From an uncultured Verrucomicrobiae bacterium (lineage in GTDB: Bacteria > Verrucomicrobiota > Verrucomicrobiia > Palsa-1439), in the NCBI GenBank assembly GCA_937927265.1, contig CALBCO010000221.1, positions 1 to 5,736 of the forward strand: a stretch of DNA of 5,736 nt, read 5' to 3'. Positions within the stretch are counted from its first letter, which is position 1. The number at the start of each line of letters is the position of its first letter. Shown here in pieces: positions 1-5,736 of the stretch. The notes under the pieces were generated by a model. That model was not told the DNA's origin and searched no databases. It saw only the letters and a program-made list of their open reading frames with translations. A program made the translations under genes and the position numbers.

Positions 1-9
1 CATCGCGCC

Positions 10-112
10 CCATCCCAAGCGCTGGCATACCCCGAAGGAACGCTTTCGGCTCGCCCCTCGTGGGGCGCGCTTCCAGCCGTCCTTCGGTTCGAACGTGCCA
101 GTTTCGGGATGG
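10..112. repeat. Long imperfect inverted repeat of five nested stems (structured RNA or palindromic element)
   Basis: Five complementary arm pairs nest in order around one centre: 10-16 with 106-112 (CCATCCC/GGGATGG), 22-27 with 96-101 (CTGGCA/TGCCAG), 32-39 with 80-87 (CCGAAGGA/TCCTTCGG), 47-51 with 75-79 (CGGCT/AGCCG) and 52-57 with 62-67 (CGCCCC/GGGGCG, loop TCGT). That gives 32 base pairs, all Watson-Crick, separated by small internal loops. Two competing pairings also exist: 4-12 with 61-69 (9 bp), and a local hairpin 32-38/43-49. The structure can form from either strand. It lies beyond the ppdK terminator and is not inside a convincing reading frame. It could be a small structured RNA, a dispersed palindromic repeat, or the 3' end region of a gene lying left of the window. 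The pairing is seen directly; its function is unknown. Confidence 0.6.
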
Positions 113-260
113 ACGGCAGAAGCTACGCGAATCGGTTTTGGGTTATTGATCTTGTCTCGGGCTGATTCCTTTTATCAGATGGTAGAATACGCCCGGTCGG
201 GGCCGGTGTTCAAGGTGGGAAAACGACAGAGAGATGACCCGCGACCGGTACGGTCGTGCC
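113..260. other. Non-coding stretch with two short inverted repeats
   Basis: No supported gene is seen here. The stretch contains a CTGAT/ATCAG inverted repeat (162-166 with 174-178, 7-nt loop) and a CGACCG/CGGTCG inverted repeat (242-247 with 251-256, 3-nt loop). The second lies just beyond the U-tract of the ppdK terminator on the minus strand. A TAGAAT at 183-188 resembles a -10 box on the plus strand, but no -35 box sits at a normal distance. The stretch is best read as intergenic. Confidence 0.4.
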
Positions 261-301
261 ACCAAAGAAAACAAAGGGGCGAACCTCGCGGTTCGCCCCT
301 T
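261..301 (-). terminator. Intrinsic terminator of ppdK
   Basis: A perfect 12-bp stem, AAGGGGCGAACC (274-285) with GGTTCGCCCCTT (290-301), closes a 4-nt loop (286-289). Read on the minus strand it begins 18 nt after the ppdK stop codon and runs straight into a T-rich tract (TTTGTTTTCTTTGG, 273-260). Strong stem, short loop and U-tract together make a canonical Rho-independent terminator in the ppdK direction. On the plus strand the downstream sequence is not T-rich, so it should act in one direction only. Confidence 0.93.
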
Positions 302-319
302 CGTGATTGTGCTGCTTTC

Positions 320-3058
320 TTACTTCTTCAACGCCGCCTGCGCCGCGGCCAACCGGGCAATCGGCACCCGGTACGGGCTGCAACTGACGTAGTTCAGGCC
401 CTGCCGGTAGCAAAACTCAACCGAGGCCGGGTCGCCGCCTTGCTCGCCGCAGATGCCGATCTTGAGACCGGCGTTAGTCTTGCGGCCTTTCTTGACGCTC
501 ATCTCGATCAACTGACCGATGCCGTCTTGGTCAATTGTCTGAAACGGATCGGCTTTGAGCAGTTTCTGGTTGAGGTAGTCTTCCATGAACCCGCCAATGT
601 CGTCGCGGCTGAACCCGAAGCCCATCTGCGTGAGGTCGTTCGTGCCGAAGCTGAAGAACTCGGCCACTTCCGCCATCCGGTCGGCCAGCAGCGCCGCGCG
701 CGGAATCTCGATCATCGTGCCGTACGGCACCGACAGCCGCACGCCGGTCTTGGCTTTCACCTCGGCGAGCACTTTGTCGAACAGCGCCTTGTGATGTTTC
801 AACTCGCTCACATCGCACGTGACCGGGATCATCACTTCCGGTTTCGCTTTCTTGCCGGCCTTGATCAACTCGGCCGCCGCCTCGAAGATCGCCCGCAACT
901 GCATCTCGGTGACTTCGGGATACGTCACGCCCAACCGGACGCCGCGATGGCCCATCATCGGGTTGTTCTCGTGCAACGACTCCCCTCGTTTCTGCACGTC
1001 TTCCAGCGAAATGCCGAGGCTGGCGGCGAGGTCGCGCTGCTTCTCTTCGCTCTGCGGGACGAACTCATGCAGCGGCGGGTCGAGCAATCGGATCGTCACC
1101 GGCAAGCCTTCCATCGCTTCGAGCGTGCCTTTGATGGACTTCTTGACATGCGGGTACAACTCGTCGAGCGCCGCTTTGCGTTCGCCGAGGCTCTTGCTGA
1201 GGATCATCTTGCGCAGCGCAAACAACGGCGCGTCGCTGCCTTCGCCATAGAACATGTGCTCCGTGCGGAACAGCCCGATGCCTTCCGCGCCAAATGACCG
1301 GGCGAGCTTCGCGTCTTCGGGCGTGTCGGCGTTGGTGCGGACGCCGAGTTTCCGGTATTTGTCCACGATCTTCATGAACTTCTGGAACCGGGGGTTCTCG
1401 GTGGCGCTGATCATCGGCATCTGACCGGCATAGACATACCCTTTCGTCCCGTTGAGTGACAGGAAATCGCCCTGCTTGAACGTCTGGCCGTCCACCGTCA
1501 GTTGCCGGGCAATGACGTCCACATGCAACGCGCTCGCGCCGACGATACAGCACTTGCCCCAGCCGCGCGCCACCAGCGCCGCATGCGAGGTCATGCCACC
1601 GCGCGCCGTCAAAATACCCACCGCCGCGCGCATTCCTTCGACGTCTTCGGGATTGGTCTCTTCGCGGACAAGGATGACGGTTTTGCCTTCCTTGGTCCAC
1701 TGCACGGCGTCGGCCGCGGTGAACACGATCTGGCCGCACGCGCCCCCCGGCCCTGCCGGCAGCCCTTTGGCTACCGGCTTGGCATTTTTCTCCGCCGCGG
1801 GATCAACGATCGGATGCAACAATTCATCCAACTGCGCCGGTGCGAGGCGATTGACGCACGTCTTCTCGTCAATCAGCTTCTCGGCGAGCATGTCCATCGC
1901 CATGTTCAACGCCGCCGTGCCAGTGCGTTTGCCAACGCGGCACTGGAGCATGAACAGTTTGCCTTCCTGAATCGTGAACTCAATGTCCTGCATGTCTTTG
2001 TAATGCCGCTCCAGCAATTTCTGGATCCGGTTGAGCTCCTTATAGACGGCCGGCATGGCGTGTTCGAGCGACGGCAGGTGCTGGTTGTGCTCGGTCTTGG
2101 TAGCTTCGTTGATCGGGTTCGGCGTGCGGATGCCGGCCACAACGTCTTCGCCTTGGGCGTTGACGAGCCATTCGCCGTAGAACTTGTTCTCGCCGGTGGC
2201 CGGGTTGCGGGTGAACGCCACGCCCGTTGCGCTGGTGTCGCCCATGTTGCCGAACACCATCGCCTGTACGTTGACGGCGGTGCCCCATTCGTCCGGAATG
2301 CCCTCAATGCGACGGTAGGCGACCGCCCGCTTGCCGTTCCAGCTCTTGAACACCGCGCCGATGCCGCCCCACATTTGTTCCATCGGCGAATCCGGAAACG
2401 GTTTGCCGAGCACTTCGTGGACGCGGACTTTGAATTTATTGCAAAGCTCTTCCAGATCGTCGGCAGTCAGGTCAGTATCCTTTTCCGCGCCGCGGTCGTT
2501 CTTCATCGCGTGCATGATGTGTTCGAGTTGCATGCGGATGCCTTTGCCTTCCGCCGGCTCAATGCCTTCAGCTTTTTCCATCACCACGTCCGAGTACATC
2601 ATGATCAACCGTCGGTAGGCGTCCCACACAAAGCGCGGGTTGTTGGTTTTCTTGATCAGGCCGGGAATTGTCGCGCTACACAGGCCAACGTTGAGCACGG
2701 TTTCCATCATGCCCGGCATGGATTTGCGCGCACCGGACCGGCAGGACACGAGCAACGGGTTCACGGGATCGCCAAACCCCATCCCCATTTCCGCCTCGAC
2801 TTTCTTCAACGCCGCTTCGACCTGTTCTTTCAGGCCCTGGGGGAACTTCTTGCCGTTCTTAAAATATTCCACGCAACAATCGGTGGTGATCGTGAAGCCC
2901 GGAGGGACTGGCAAGCCGATCTTGCACATCTCGGCGAGGTTCGCGCCCTTGCCGCCGAGCAAGTTTTTCATCTTCTCGTTGCCATCCGCCTTGGATGGCC
3001 CAAAATAATACACGTACTTCGGAGCTTTCTTTGCAGTCTGCTTGGACTTTGTTGCCAT
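320..3058 (-). CDS. ppdK: Pyruvate, phosphate dikinase (PPDK)
   Basis: This is a cytosolic enzyme that interconverts ATP + Pi + pyruvate and AMP + PPi + PEP through a phosphohistidine. It has 912 residues, slightly longer than the roughly 875-residue clostridial enzyme, mainly through a Lys-rich N-terminal extension of about 15 residues. The ATP-grasp domain (about 15-395) carries GGKGANLAEM (35-44, Lys37), SCRSGARKSMPGMM (105-118), and the ligands Glu360 and Arg374. The swivelling domain (about 430-520) has GGMTSHAALVARGWGKCC, with catalytic His492 and Thr490 at the position of the regulatory threonine. The PEP/pyruvate TIM barrel (about 545-905) has FRTEHM (Arg598), RLLDPP (Arg657), MIEIPRA (Glu784), FGTNDLTQ (Asn807, Asp808) and GICGEQGGDP (catalytic Cys870). 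Residue roles come from the well-studied family; no expected residue is missing. The ATG start is supported by an AAAAGGA Shine-Dalgarno (3063-3069), with GG placed 5 nt before the ATG. The gene is flanked by its own promoter and a strong terminator, so it is probably monocistronic. No PPDK regulatory protein gene is present in the window. Confidence 0.98.
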   Translation of the reverse strand: MATKSKQTAKKAPKYVYYFGPSKADGNEKMKNLLGGKGANLAEMCKIGLPVPPGFTITTDCCVEYFKNGKKFPQGLKEQVEAALKKVEAEMGMGFGDPVNPLLVSCRSGARKSMPGMMETVLNVGLCSATIPGLIKKTNNPRFVWDAYRRLIMMYSDVVMEKAEGIEPAEGKGIRMQLEHIMHAMKNDRGAEKDTDLTADDLEELCNKFKVRVHEVLGKPFPDSPMEQMWGGIGAVFKSWNGKRAVAYRRIEGIPDEWGTAVNVQAMVFGNMGDTSATGVAFTRNPATGENKFYGEWLVNAQGEDVVAGIRTPNPINEATKTEHNQHLPSLEHAMPAVYKELNRIQKLLERHYKDMQDIEFTIQEGKLFMLQCRVGKRTGTAALNMAMDMLAEKLIDEKTCVNRLAPAQLDELLHPIVDPAAEKNAKPVAKGLPAGPGGACGQIVFTAADAVQWTKEGKTVILVREETNPEDVEGMRAAVGILTARGGMTSHAALVARGWGKCCIVGASALHVDVIARQLTVDGQTFKQGDFLSLNGTKGYVYAGQMPMISATENPRFQKFMKIVDKYRKLGVRTNADTPEDAKLARSFGAEGIGLFRTEHMFYGEGSDAPLFALRKMILSKSLGERKAALDELYPHVKKSIKGTLEAMEGLPVTIRLLDPPLHEFVPQSEEKQRDLAASLGISLEDVQKRGESLHENNPMMGHRGVRLGVTYPEVTEMQLRAIFEAAAELIKAGKKAKPEVMIPVTCDVSELKHHKALFDKVLAEVKAKTGVRLSVPYGTMIEIPRAALLADRMAEVAEFFSFGTNDLTQMGFGFSRDDIGGFMEDYLNQKLLKADPFQTIDQDGIGQLIEMSVKKGRKTNAGLKIGICGEQGGDPASVEFCYRQGLNYVSCSPYRVPIARLAAAQAALKK

Positions 3059-3069
3059 AATATCCTTTT

Positions 3070-3096
3070 GGGTTAACCCCTGCCCGTTGCGGGCAG
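3070..3096 (-). promoter_or_regulatory. ppdK leader hairpin plus palindrome next to the Shine-Dalgarno
   Basis: Just upstream of the ppdK Shine-Dalgarno lie a 7-bp stem with a 3-nt loop (CTGCCCG/CGGGCAG, 3080-3086 with 3090-3096) and, directly adjoining it, a perfect palindrome GGGTTAACCC (3070-3079). The palindrome ends where the AAAAGG ribosome site begins. The segment 3083-3088 could pair instead with 3113-3118 (CCCGTT/AACGGG), which would break the first stem. This could be a protein operator, a 5'UTR structure affecting translation, or chance in GC-rich DNA. The symmetry is seen directly; any regulatory role is inference. Confidence 0.4.
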
Positions 3097-3133
3097 AGAA
3101 TTGCTTTGCACAAACGGGGAAAACAACCGCGGG

Positions 3134-3161
3134 ACTCTAACAAAAACCGCCTCTCTGTCAA
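3134..3161 (-). promoter_or_regulatory. Probable sigma70-type promoter of ppdK
   Basis: On the minus strand a perfect -35 TTGACA (3161-3156) is followed after 16 nt by TAGAGT (3139-3134), which matches four of six -10 consensus positions. Transcription would begin near 3127, giving a leader of about 69 nt before the ppdK ATG. The -35 box overlaps the TGA stop of the upstream mutarotase-like gene, so ppdK can be transcribed independently of it. The call rests on consensus matching alone. Confidence 0.55.
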
Positions 3162-4078
3162 CGGCTTTTGCCAGACGCGCGCACACACAGCATGAGGTGC
3201 TGTTCCACGTCCGCGTCGGTCTGCGGCGTGGGCACGTCGCGGAACAAAAACCAGTGCTCAACATGCTCCACGGCGGCACCCGCCTCCAACCGGGCGAGCG
3301 GGCCGAGAGATTCAACTTCGAGCATATCGGCGTTGGTGAACGTCTCGAACGAACAACCAAAATCGGGATATGGCGCACCTGCGCGATGTTCAAATTGCTT
3401 TAGGAAAAACACTCCGCCCCGCACATACCCAGCCCAGCCATCCGGCACCGCCGCGCCGATTTTCTGTGGAGTGGCGGCTTGCGGGTCTTGCCGAAGCAAC
3501 ACGTATTGCCGGCCCAAAGTCCAGCGCGGATCGCTGAGATCAGTGTAGGCCCAGAGCGTCAGCACGTTGGTCGGCAACAAGTTCTCCGAATGCGACCCGC
3601 GCGGCGGAATGGGGAATACGCAGGTGCCACCTGGGGCCATTACCGACAACGCCCACGGCGCCAGATCGACCGGCCACAACCCGCAATTGCGCAGCCGATG
3701 AGTGATTTGCGCGGCGGGCCGGTCCGTGGCCAGACGCACATCCATTTCTTTCTGGATGCCCGTGCGTGCCTCGACCGGCTGAATGACGCGGACAAACCCG
3801 TCGTGTTGTTCCAGTGTGACCGGTTCGTTATCGGGCTGGTAACTGCGCGGGGCGATTTCGGGGGCATGCCAGAGCCGGTGACCACCGTAGATGCGCCAAT
3901 CAGAACCGCCAGTTTTGCCGAGCATCGAGGGAAATTCCGCAAAAACATTCTCCCCGCCGACGAAGCCAAAGCGGATAATGCGCGGCCCAACATCCGTGGT
4001 GAGGATCAATTCGCTGCTGTTGTTGGCGAGCCGATAAGAATTCGGCCAACCGCCGTAGTTGATTTTTTCCGTGATCAT
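3158..4078 (-). CDS. Mutarotase-fold (aldose 1-epimerase-like, possibly DUF4380-type) protein of unknown function
   Basis: This encodes 306 residues with no signal peptide or membrane segment, so it is probably cytosolic. The pattern is that of a beta-sandwich in the galactose-mutarotase superfamily: GGWPNSYRLAN near the N-terminus (9-19), a DVGPRIIRFGF strand motif (29-39), IYGGHRLWHAPE (63-74, a likely sugar-site loop with His67 and His71), HRLRNCGLWPVDLAPWAL (127-144), and a C-terminal LEVESLGPLARLEAG (253-267) followed by EHVEHWFLF. Uncharacterised members of this superfamily share these blocks. The substrate is unknown and I do not assign epimerase activity. The chosen start is ATG at 4078, 27 nt after the tRNA. 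A GGAG lies 15 nt upstream, which is a long spacing. A TTG at 4099 would add seven residues, but it has no ribosome site and sits 6 nt from the tRNA CCA. No separate promoter is visible, so it may be read from the tRNA promoter. The stop overlaps the ppdK -35 box. Confidence 0.85.
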   Translation of the reverse strand: MITEKINYGGWPNSYRLANNSSELILTTDVGPRIIRFGFVGGENVFAEFPSMLGKTGGSDWRIYGGHRLWHAPEIAPRSYQPDNEPVTLEQHDGFVRVIQPVEARTGIQKEMDVRLATDRPAAQITHRLRNCGLWPVDLAPWALSVMAPGGTCVFPIPPRGSHSENLLPTNVLTLWAYTDLSDPRWTLGRQYVLLRQDPQAATPQKIGAAVPDGWAGYVRGGVFFLKQFEHRAGAPYPDFGCSFETFTNADMLEVESLGPLARLEAGAAVEHVEHWFLFRDVPTPQTDADVEQHLMLCVRASGKSR

Positions 4079-4105
4079 AAATGAATGGCCATTCTCCAAT
4101 TGAGT

Positions 4106-4181
4106 TGGTGAGACGGCTGGGGATCGAACCCAGGACCCACGGCTTAAAAGGCCGTTGCTCTACCAGCTGAGCTACCGTCTC
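4106..4181 (-). tRNA. tRNA-Lys (anticodon UUU), with encoded CCA
   Basis: A complete cloverleaf is read on the minus strand. It has a perfect 7-bp acceptor stem (GAGACGG/CCGTCTC), a D-arm GCTC...GAGC with AGCTGGTA loop, an anticodon stem ACGGC/GCCGT with loop CTTTTAA (anticodon TTT at 4148-4146), variable loop GGGTC, and a T-arm CTGGG/CCCAG with loop TTCGATC. Discriminator A (4109) is followed by an encoded CCA (4108-4106). The UUU anticodon reads both AAA and AAG lysine codons. A TTGACA promoter precedes it, and a protein gene follows after 27 nt with no terminator between them. Confidence 0.98.
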
Positions 4182-4196
4182 ACCACACGGCCCGCG

Positions 4197-4226
4197 AATC
4201 TGCCACAGCCGGCCAGGCCCTGTCAA
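4197..4226 (-). promoter_or_regulatory. Probable promoter of tRNA-Lys (and perhaps the mutarotase-like gene)
   Basis: A perfect TTGACA (4226-4221) is followed after 18 nt by CAGATT (4202-4197), a weak -10 box with three of six consensus matches. The predicted start near 4190 would leave a leader of about 9 nt before the first tRNA base, as expected for a tRNA gene. The -35 box lies only 18 nt beyond the TPR gene stop, and no hairpin terminator is seen between them, so readthrough from the upstream genes is also possible. Confidence 0.5.
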
Positions 4227-4244
4227 AAGCAAACCGGGGCGAGC

Positions 4245-5363
4245 TTACCGGCCGCGCAGCCGGGGATTTTCGAGAAGACGGGGCGCTTCCTCGCCGCGAA
4301 TCAGCGCTTGGAAGGTGGGATCGGCGCGTAAATTGTCGAAGTCGCGGTCGCTCGCCGCCTGCCGCCGGTACTCTTGGCGGGAGTCGCGGCGGAAACATTG
4401 CTGGAGCTGCTGCAGCGCCATCAGCCGGCTGTCGAGCAAGGCGTACGCCACCGCGAGACTGTAAAGCACGGCCGGGTCATCCTTGGCCATGGCGAGACTG
4501 GTCTGAAACTTGTCAATCGCCTCGCGCAGGTCATTGCGCTGGTTGCTGAGCCGCCATTGGTCCACGAGCGCGTGGCCCCAGGCGGTGTAGATGGGCGCGG
4601 CATTGGGTTGACTGCGGGCGGCTCGCTCGAATTTTTCCACGGCCTGCGCCAGCAACCGCCGTTTCGCGTCGCAGTCTGGTTCAAACCGCGCCGCTTCGAC
4701 GAGTGCGGCCGCCCAATTCAGATGCAACGTGGCGAGATCGCCGCTAAACTTGGCGCGGTGGACCGCGTTGCTGAACAGGCCGGCGGCTTCGCGGAACAAT
4801 CCGCTGCGGGTGGCTTCCGTGCCGGCGAAAGGCGACAGTTTGGTCGAGAGAATGGCGCCCCATTTGTTGTACAACTCCCAGTCCTCCGGCGCGACCGCGA
4901 CGGCCTGCCGGCATTGTTCAACCGCGCCTTGGTAACACGCCAGCCGCGTCGCCGGTTCCAGCGGCAGATCGCCAATCTGTACCAAGGCCTCGCTCCAATA
5001 CACGCGCGCCGTTTTGTCGTGGGGTCGCAACTCGACGGCCCGGCTGAATCGCTCCGTCGCTGCCTGCCACCGGGCAAACCGTTGGTTCACCTCGCCGGCT
5101 TCGAAACCCAGTTGCATCAACGCGAAGCCAGCCTGCATATGCGCTTCGGCAAAGTCCGGGCGAATCGTCGTCGCCTGCTCGTAGGCCTCGAGCGCGCCGC
5201 CCCAGTTGCGGTCTGCGAGCAACTGTTGCCCACGCTGATACGCCGCTGCTGCGCGCGCCAGCACGTTCGTGACCGGCGGCTCCTGAGCCCGCGCCACCGC
5301 CAGCCCGGCCAGCACCAAACTCAGGCCGACGAGGCGGCCCATTTTCCCAGCCGTGTTCAGCAT
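4245..5363 (-). CDS. Exported tetratricopeptide-repeat protein
   Basis: This encodes 372 residues starting with a signal peptide: a short basic start (MLNTAGKMGR), a hydrophobic core (LVGLSLVLAGLAV, 11-23) and a likely cleavage site ARA|QE after residue 26. The rest is helical, with TPR-like repeats. A clear first unit lies at about 37-70, ending in ATTIRPD; later units end near ELRPHD (112-116), VAPED and SQPN (251-254), with further ones at about 256-325. The tail DRDFDNLRADPTFQALI (339-355) is typical of the end of many bacterial TPR proteins. A periplasmic or envelope scaffolding role follows from the export signal and repeats; the partner is unknown. The ATG at 5363 overlaps the peptidase stop (ATGCTGA), suggesting translational coupling. 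An alternative ATG at 5342 gives 365 residues with a tighter signal peptide. Upstream extension to 5660 only reads the peptidase gene out of frame. Confidence 0.85.
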   Translation of the reverse strand: MLNTAGKMGRLVGLSLVLAGLAVARAQEPPVTNVLARAAAAYQRGQQLLADRNWGGALEAYEQATTIRPDFAEAHMQAGFALMQLGFEAGEVNQRFARWQAATERFSRAVELRPHDKTARVYWSEALVQIGDLPLEPATRLACYQGAVEQCRQAVAVAPEDWELYNKWGAILSTKLSPFAGTEATRSGLFREAAGLFSNAVHRAKFSGDLATLHLNWAAALVEAARFEPDCDAKRRLLAQAVEKFERAARSQPNAAPIYTAWGHALVDQWRLSNQRNDLREAIDKFQTSLAMAKDDPAVLYSLAVAYALLDSRLMALQQLQQCFRRDSRQEYRRQAASDRDFDNLRADPTFQALIRGEEAPRLLENPRLRGR

Positions 5364-5736
5364 TTCCCCAACCGCCGCGGCGCGGTCCGATGAATCTGCC
5401 GCACGAGGTCGCGCAACCGCGACCGGACCGGCCCGAACCCGCGCCATTGTCGGGCCGCTTGGACGATCAACGCCACCAACTCCTTTAAATCCGCCACGCT
5501 GACGTACTCCGGTCGGGGCCGCTGCCCGGGGCCGATATTGTGGTAGTTGCCCAGCGGCAAACACAAGCCGCCCACCCGGTAACCATGAGCCGCAAACGCG
5601 CTCGCCTCGCACGTGCCGCCATCCATCAACGCTCGTTGCACGGAGCGTTGACCGTTCCATGCCGCCGTTTCGAGGAACAACGTCGCTTCCGGCACGAATA
5701 TGCTGAGCCGGTCGCCCACACGGACAACCGGCCCGC
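5357..5736 (-). CDS. Probable clan-MH zinc peptidase (M42/M20/M28-like), C-terminal part
   Basis: The reading frame is open to the window edge, so only the last 125 residues are visible and the N-terminus lies outside. The visible part begins GPVVRVGDRLSIF, then has a DGGTCEASAF block (38-47) at the place where M42/M20 enzymes have GGTDA. Next comes GLCLPLGNYHNIGPG (56-70), whose His65 is in the position of the last metal-ligand histidine, and then EYVSVADLKELVALI (76-90), matching the final helix of these enzymes. A basic 35-residue tail follows. In the family, two zinc ions activate water for hydrolysis of peptides or related amides; the substrate cannot be told from this fragment. The GTG at 5719 is not a true start. 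The gene overlaps the TPR gene by 7 nt. Family assignment within clan MH is uncertain. Confidence 0.7.
   Translation of the reverse strand, partial: GPVVRVGDRLSIFVPEATLFLETAAWNGQRSVQRALMDGGTCEASAFAAHGYRVGGLCLPLGNYHNIGPGQRPRPEYVSVADLKELVALIVQAARQWRGFGPVRSRLRDLVRQIHRTAPRRLGKC

Noticed and set aside
80..101. GGTTCGAAC resembling a tRNA T-arm
   Set aside because: No acceptor stem, anticodon arm or CCA fits around it. The bases are better explained by the nested inverted repeat.
1..165. Open plus-strand frame entering from the left edge, ending TGA at 163-165
   Set aside because: It has no recognisable motif, and most of it lies in the nested inverted repeat. It could be the tail of a gene outside the window, but nothing here supports that strongly enough to list it.
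95..1297. Plus-strand open frame of about 400 codons opposite ppdK
   Set aside because: It is antisense to the ppdK C-terminal half, and its product is Arg/His/Ala-rich low-information sequence with no recognisable motif. Long antisense frames are common in high-GC genes.
1502..3076. Plus-strand open frame of about 524 codons opposite ppdK
   Set aside because: It is a shadow of ppdK: every part of the minus-strand frame matches PPDK motifs, while this one shows His/Arg-rich composition and no domain.
3143..3168. Possible terminator after the mutarotase-like gene (AAAAGCCG...CGGTTTTT on the minus strand)
   Set aside because: The stem is short and A/T-heavy with a G-U pair and a long loop, and it overlaps the stop codon and the predicted ppdK promoter. 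It is too weak to call.
4079..4099. Upstream TTG start for the mutarotase-like protein
   Set aside because: It has no ribosome site, lies 6 nt after the tRNA CCA, and adds seven residues outside the recognisable fold. The ATG at 4078 is preferred.
4374..5393. Plus-strand open frame of about 339 codons opposite the TPR gene
   Set aside because: The minus strand has a signal peptide plus TPR repeats in a consistent frame. The plus-strand product shows nothing recognisable.
5364..5660. N-terminal extension of the TPR protein by 99 residues
   Set aside because: This part overlaps the peptidase C-terminus in another frame and precedes a clear signal peptide, so the extension is a frame artefact.

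Overview
The window looks like part of a high-GC bacterial chromosome. Every gene I can support reads on the minus strand, so it is described right to left (5736 to 1). The PPDK sequence, the mutarotase-like protein and the TPR protein together suggest a free-living bacterium of the Verrucomicrobiota/PVC type. That assignment is a similarity impression from memory, not a search result. There are no phage, IS or CRISPR signatures. The region reads as ordinary housekeeping and metabolic sequence.

Layout in transcription order. (1) 5736-5357 is the C-terminal part of a probable clan-MH zinc peptidase (M42/M20/M28-like), cut by the window edge. (2) 5363-4245 is a secreted or periplasmic TPR-repeat protein. 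Its ATG overlaps the peptidase stop in a 7-nt overlap (ATGCTGA), so the two are probably translationally coupled. (3) 4226-4197 is a probable sigma70-type promoter with a perfect TTGACA, followed by a tRNA-Lys(UUU) with an encoded CCA at 4181-4106. (4) 4078-3158 is a mutarotase-fold, carbohydrate-epimerase-like protein of unknown function. It starts 27 nt after the tRNA and has no obvious promoter of its own. (5) 3161-3134 is a probable promoter whose -35 hexamer overlaps the stop of that gene. It drives a leader of about 69 nt containing a hairpin and a palindrome, then ppdK (3058-320), a full-length pyruvate, phosphate dikinase with all the catalytic residues I could place. (6) 301-261 is a textbook intrinsic terminator for ppdK. 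(7) 260-1 has no convincing gene, but 10-112 holds a long imperfect inverted repeat made of five nested stems.

Functionally, ppdK interconverts pyruvate + ATP + Pi and PEP + AMP + PPi, so it acts at the PEP/pyruvate node in glycolysis or gluconeogenesis. The mutarotase-like gene may act on sugars, but nothing in the sequence links it mechanistically to ppdK. The peptidase/TPR pair looks like a separate operon.

I see no strong evidence for a new multi-gene system. The items most worth a second look are the nested inverted repeat at the left end, the tRNA-Lys/mRNA arrangement with a possible shared promoter, and the structured ppdK leader with two mutually exclusive pairings.
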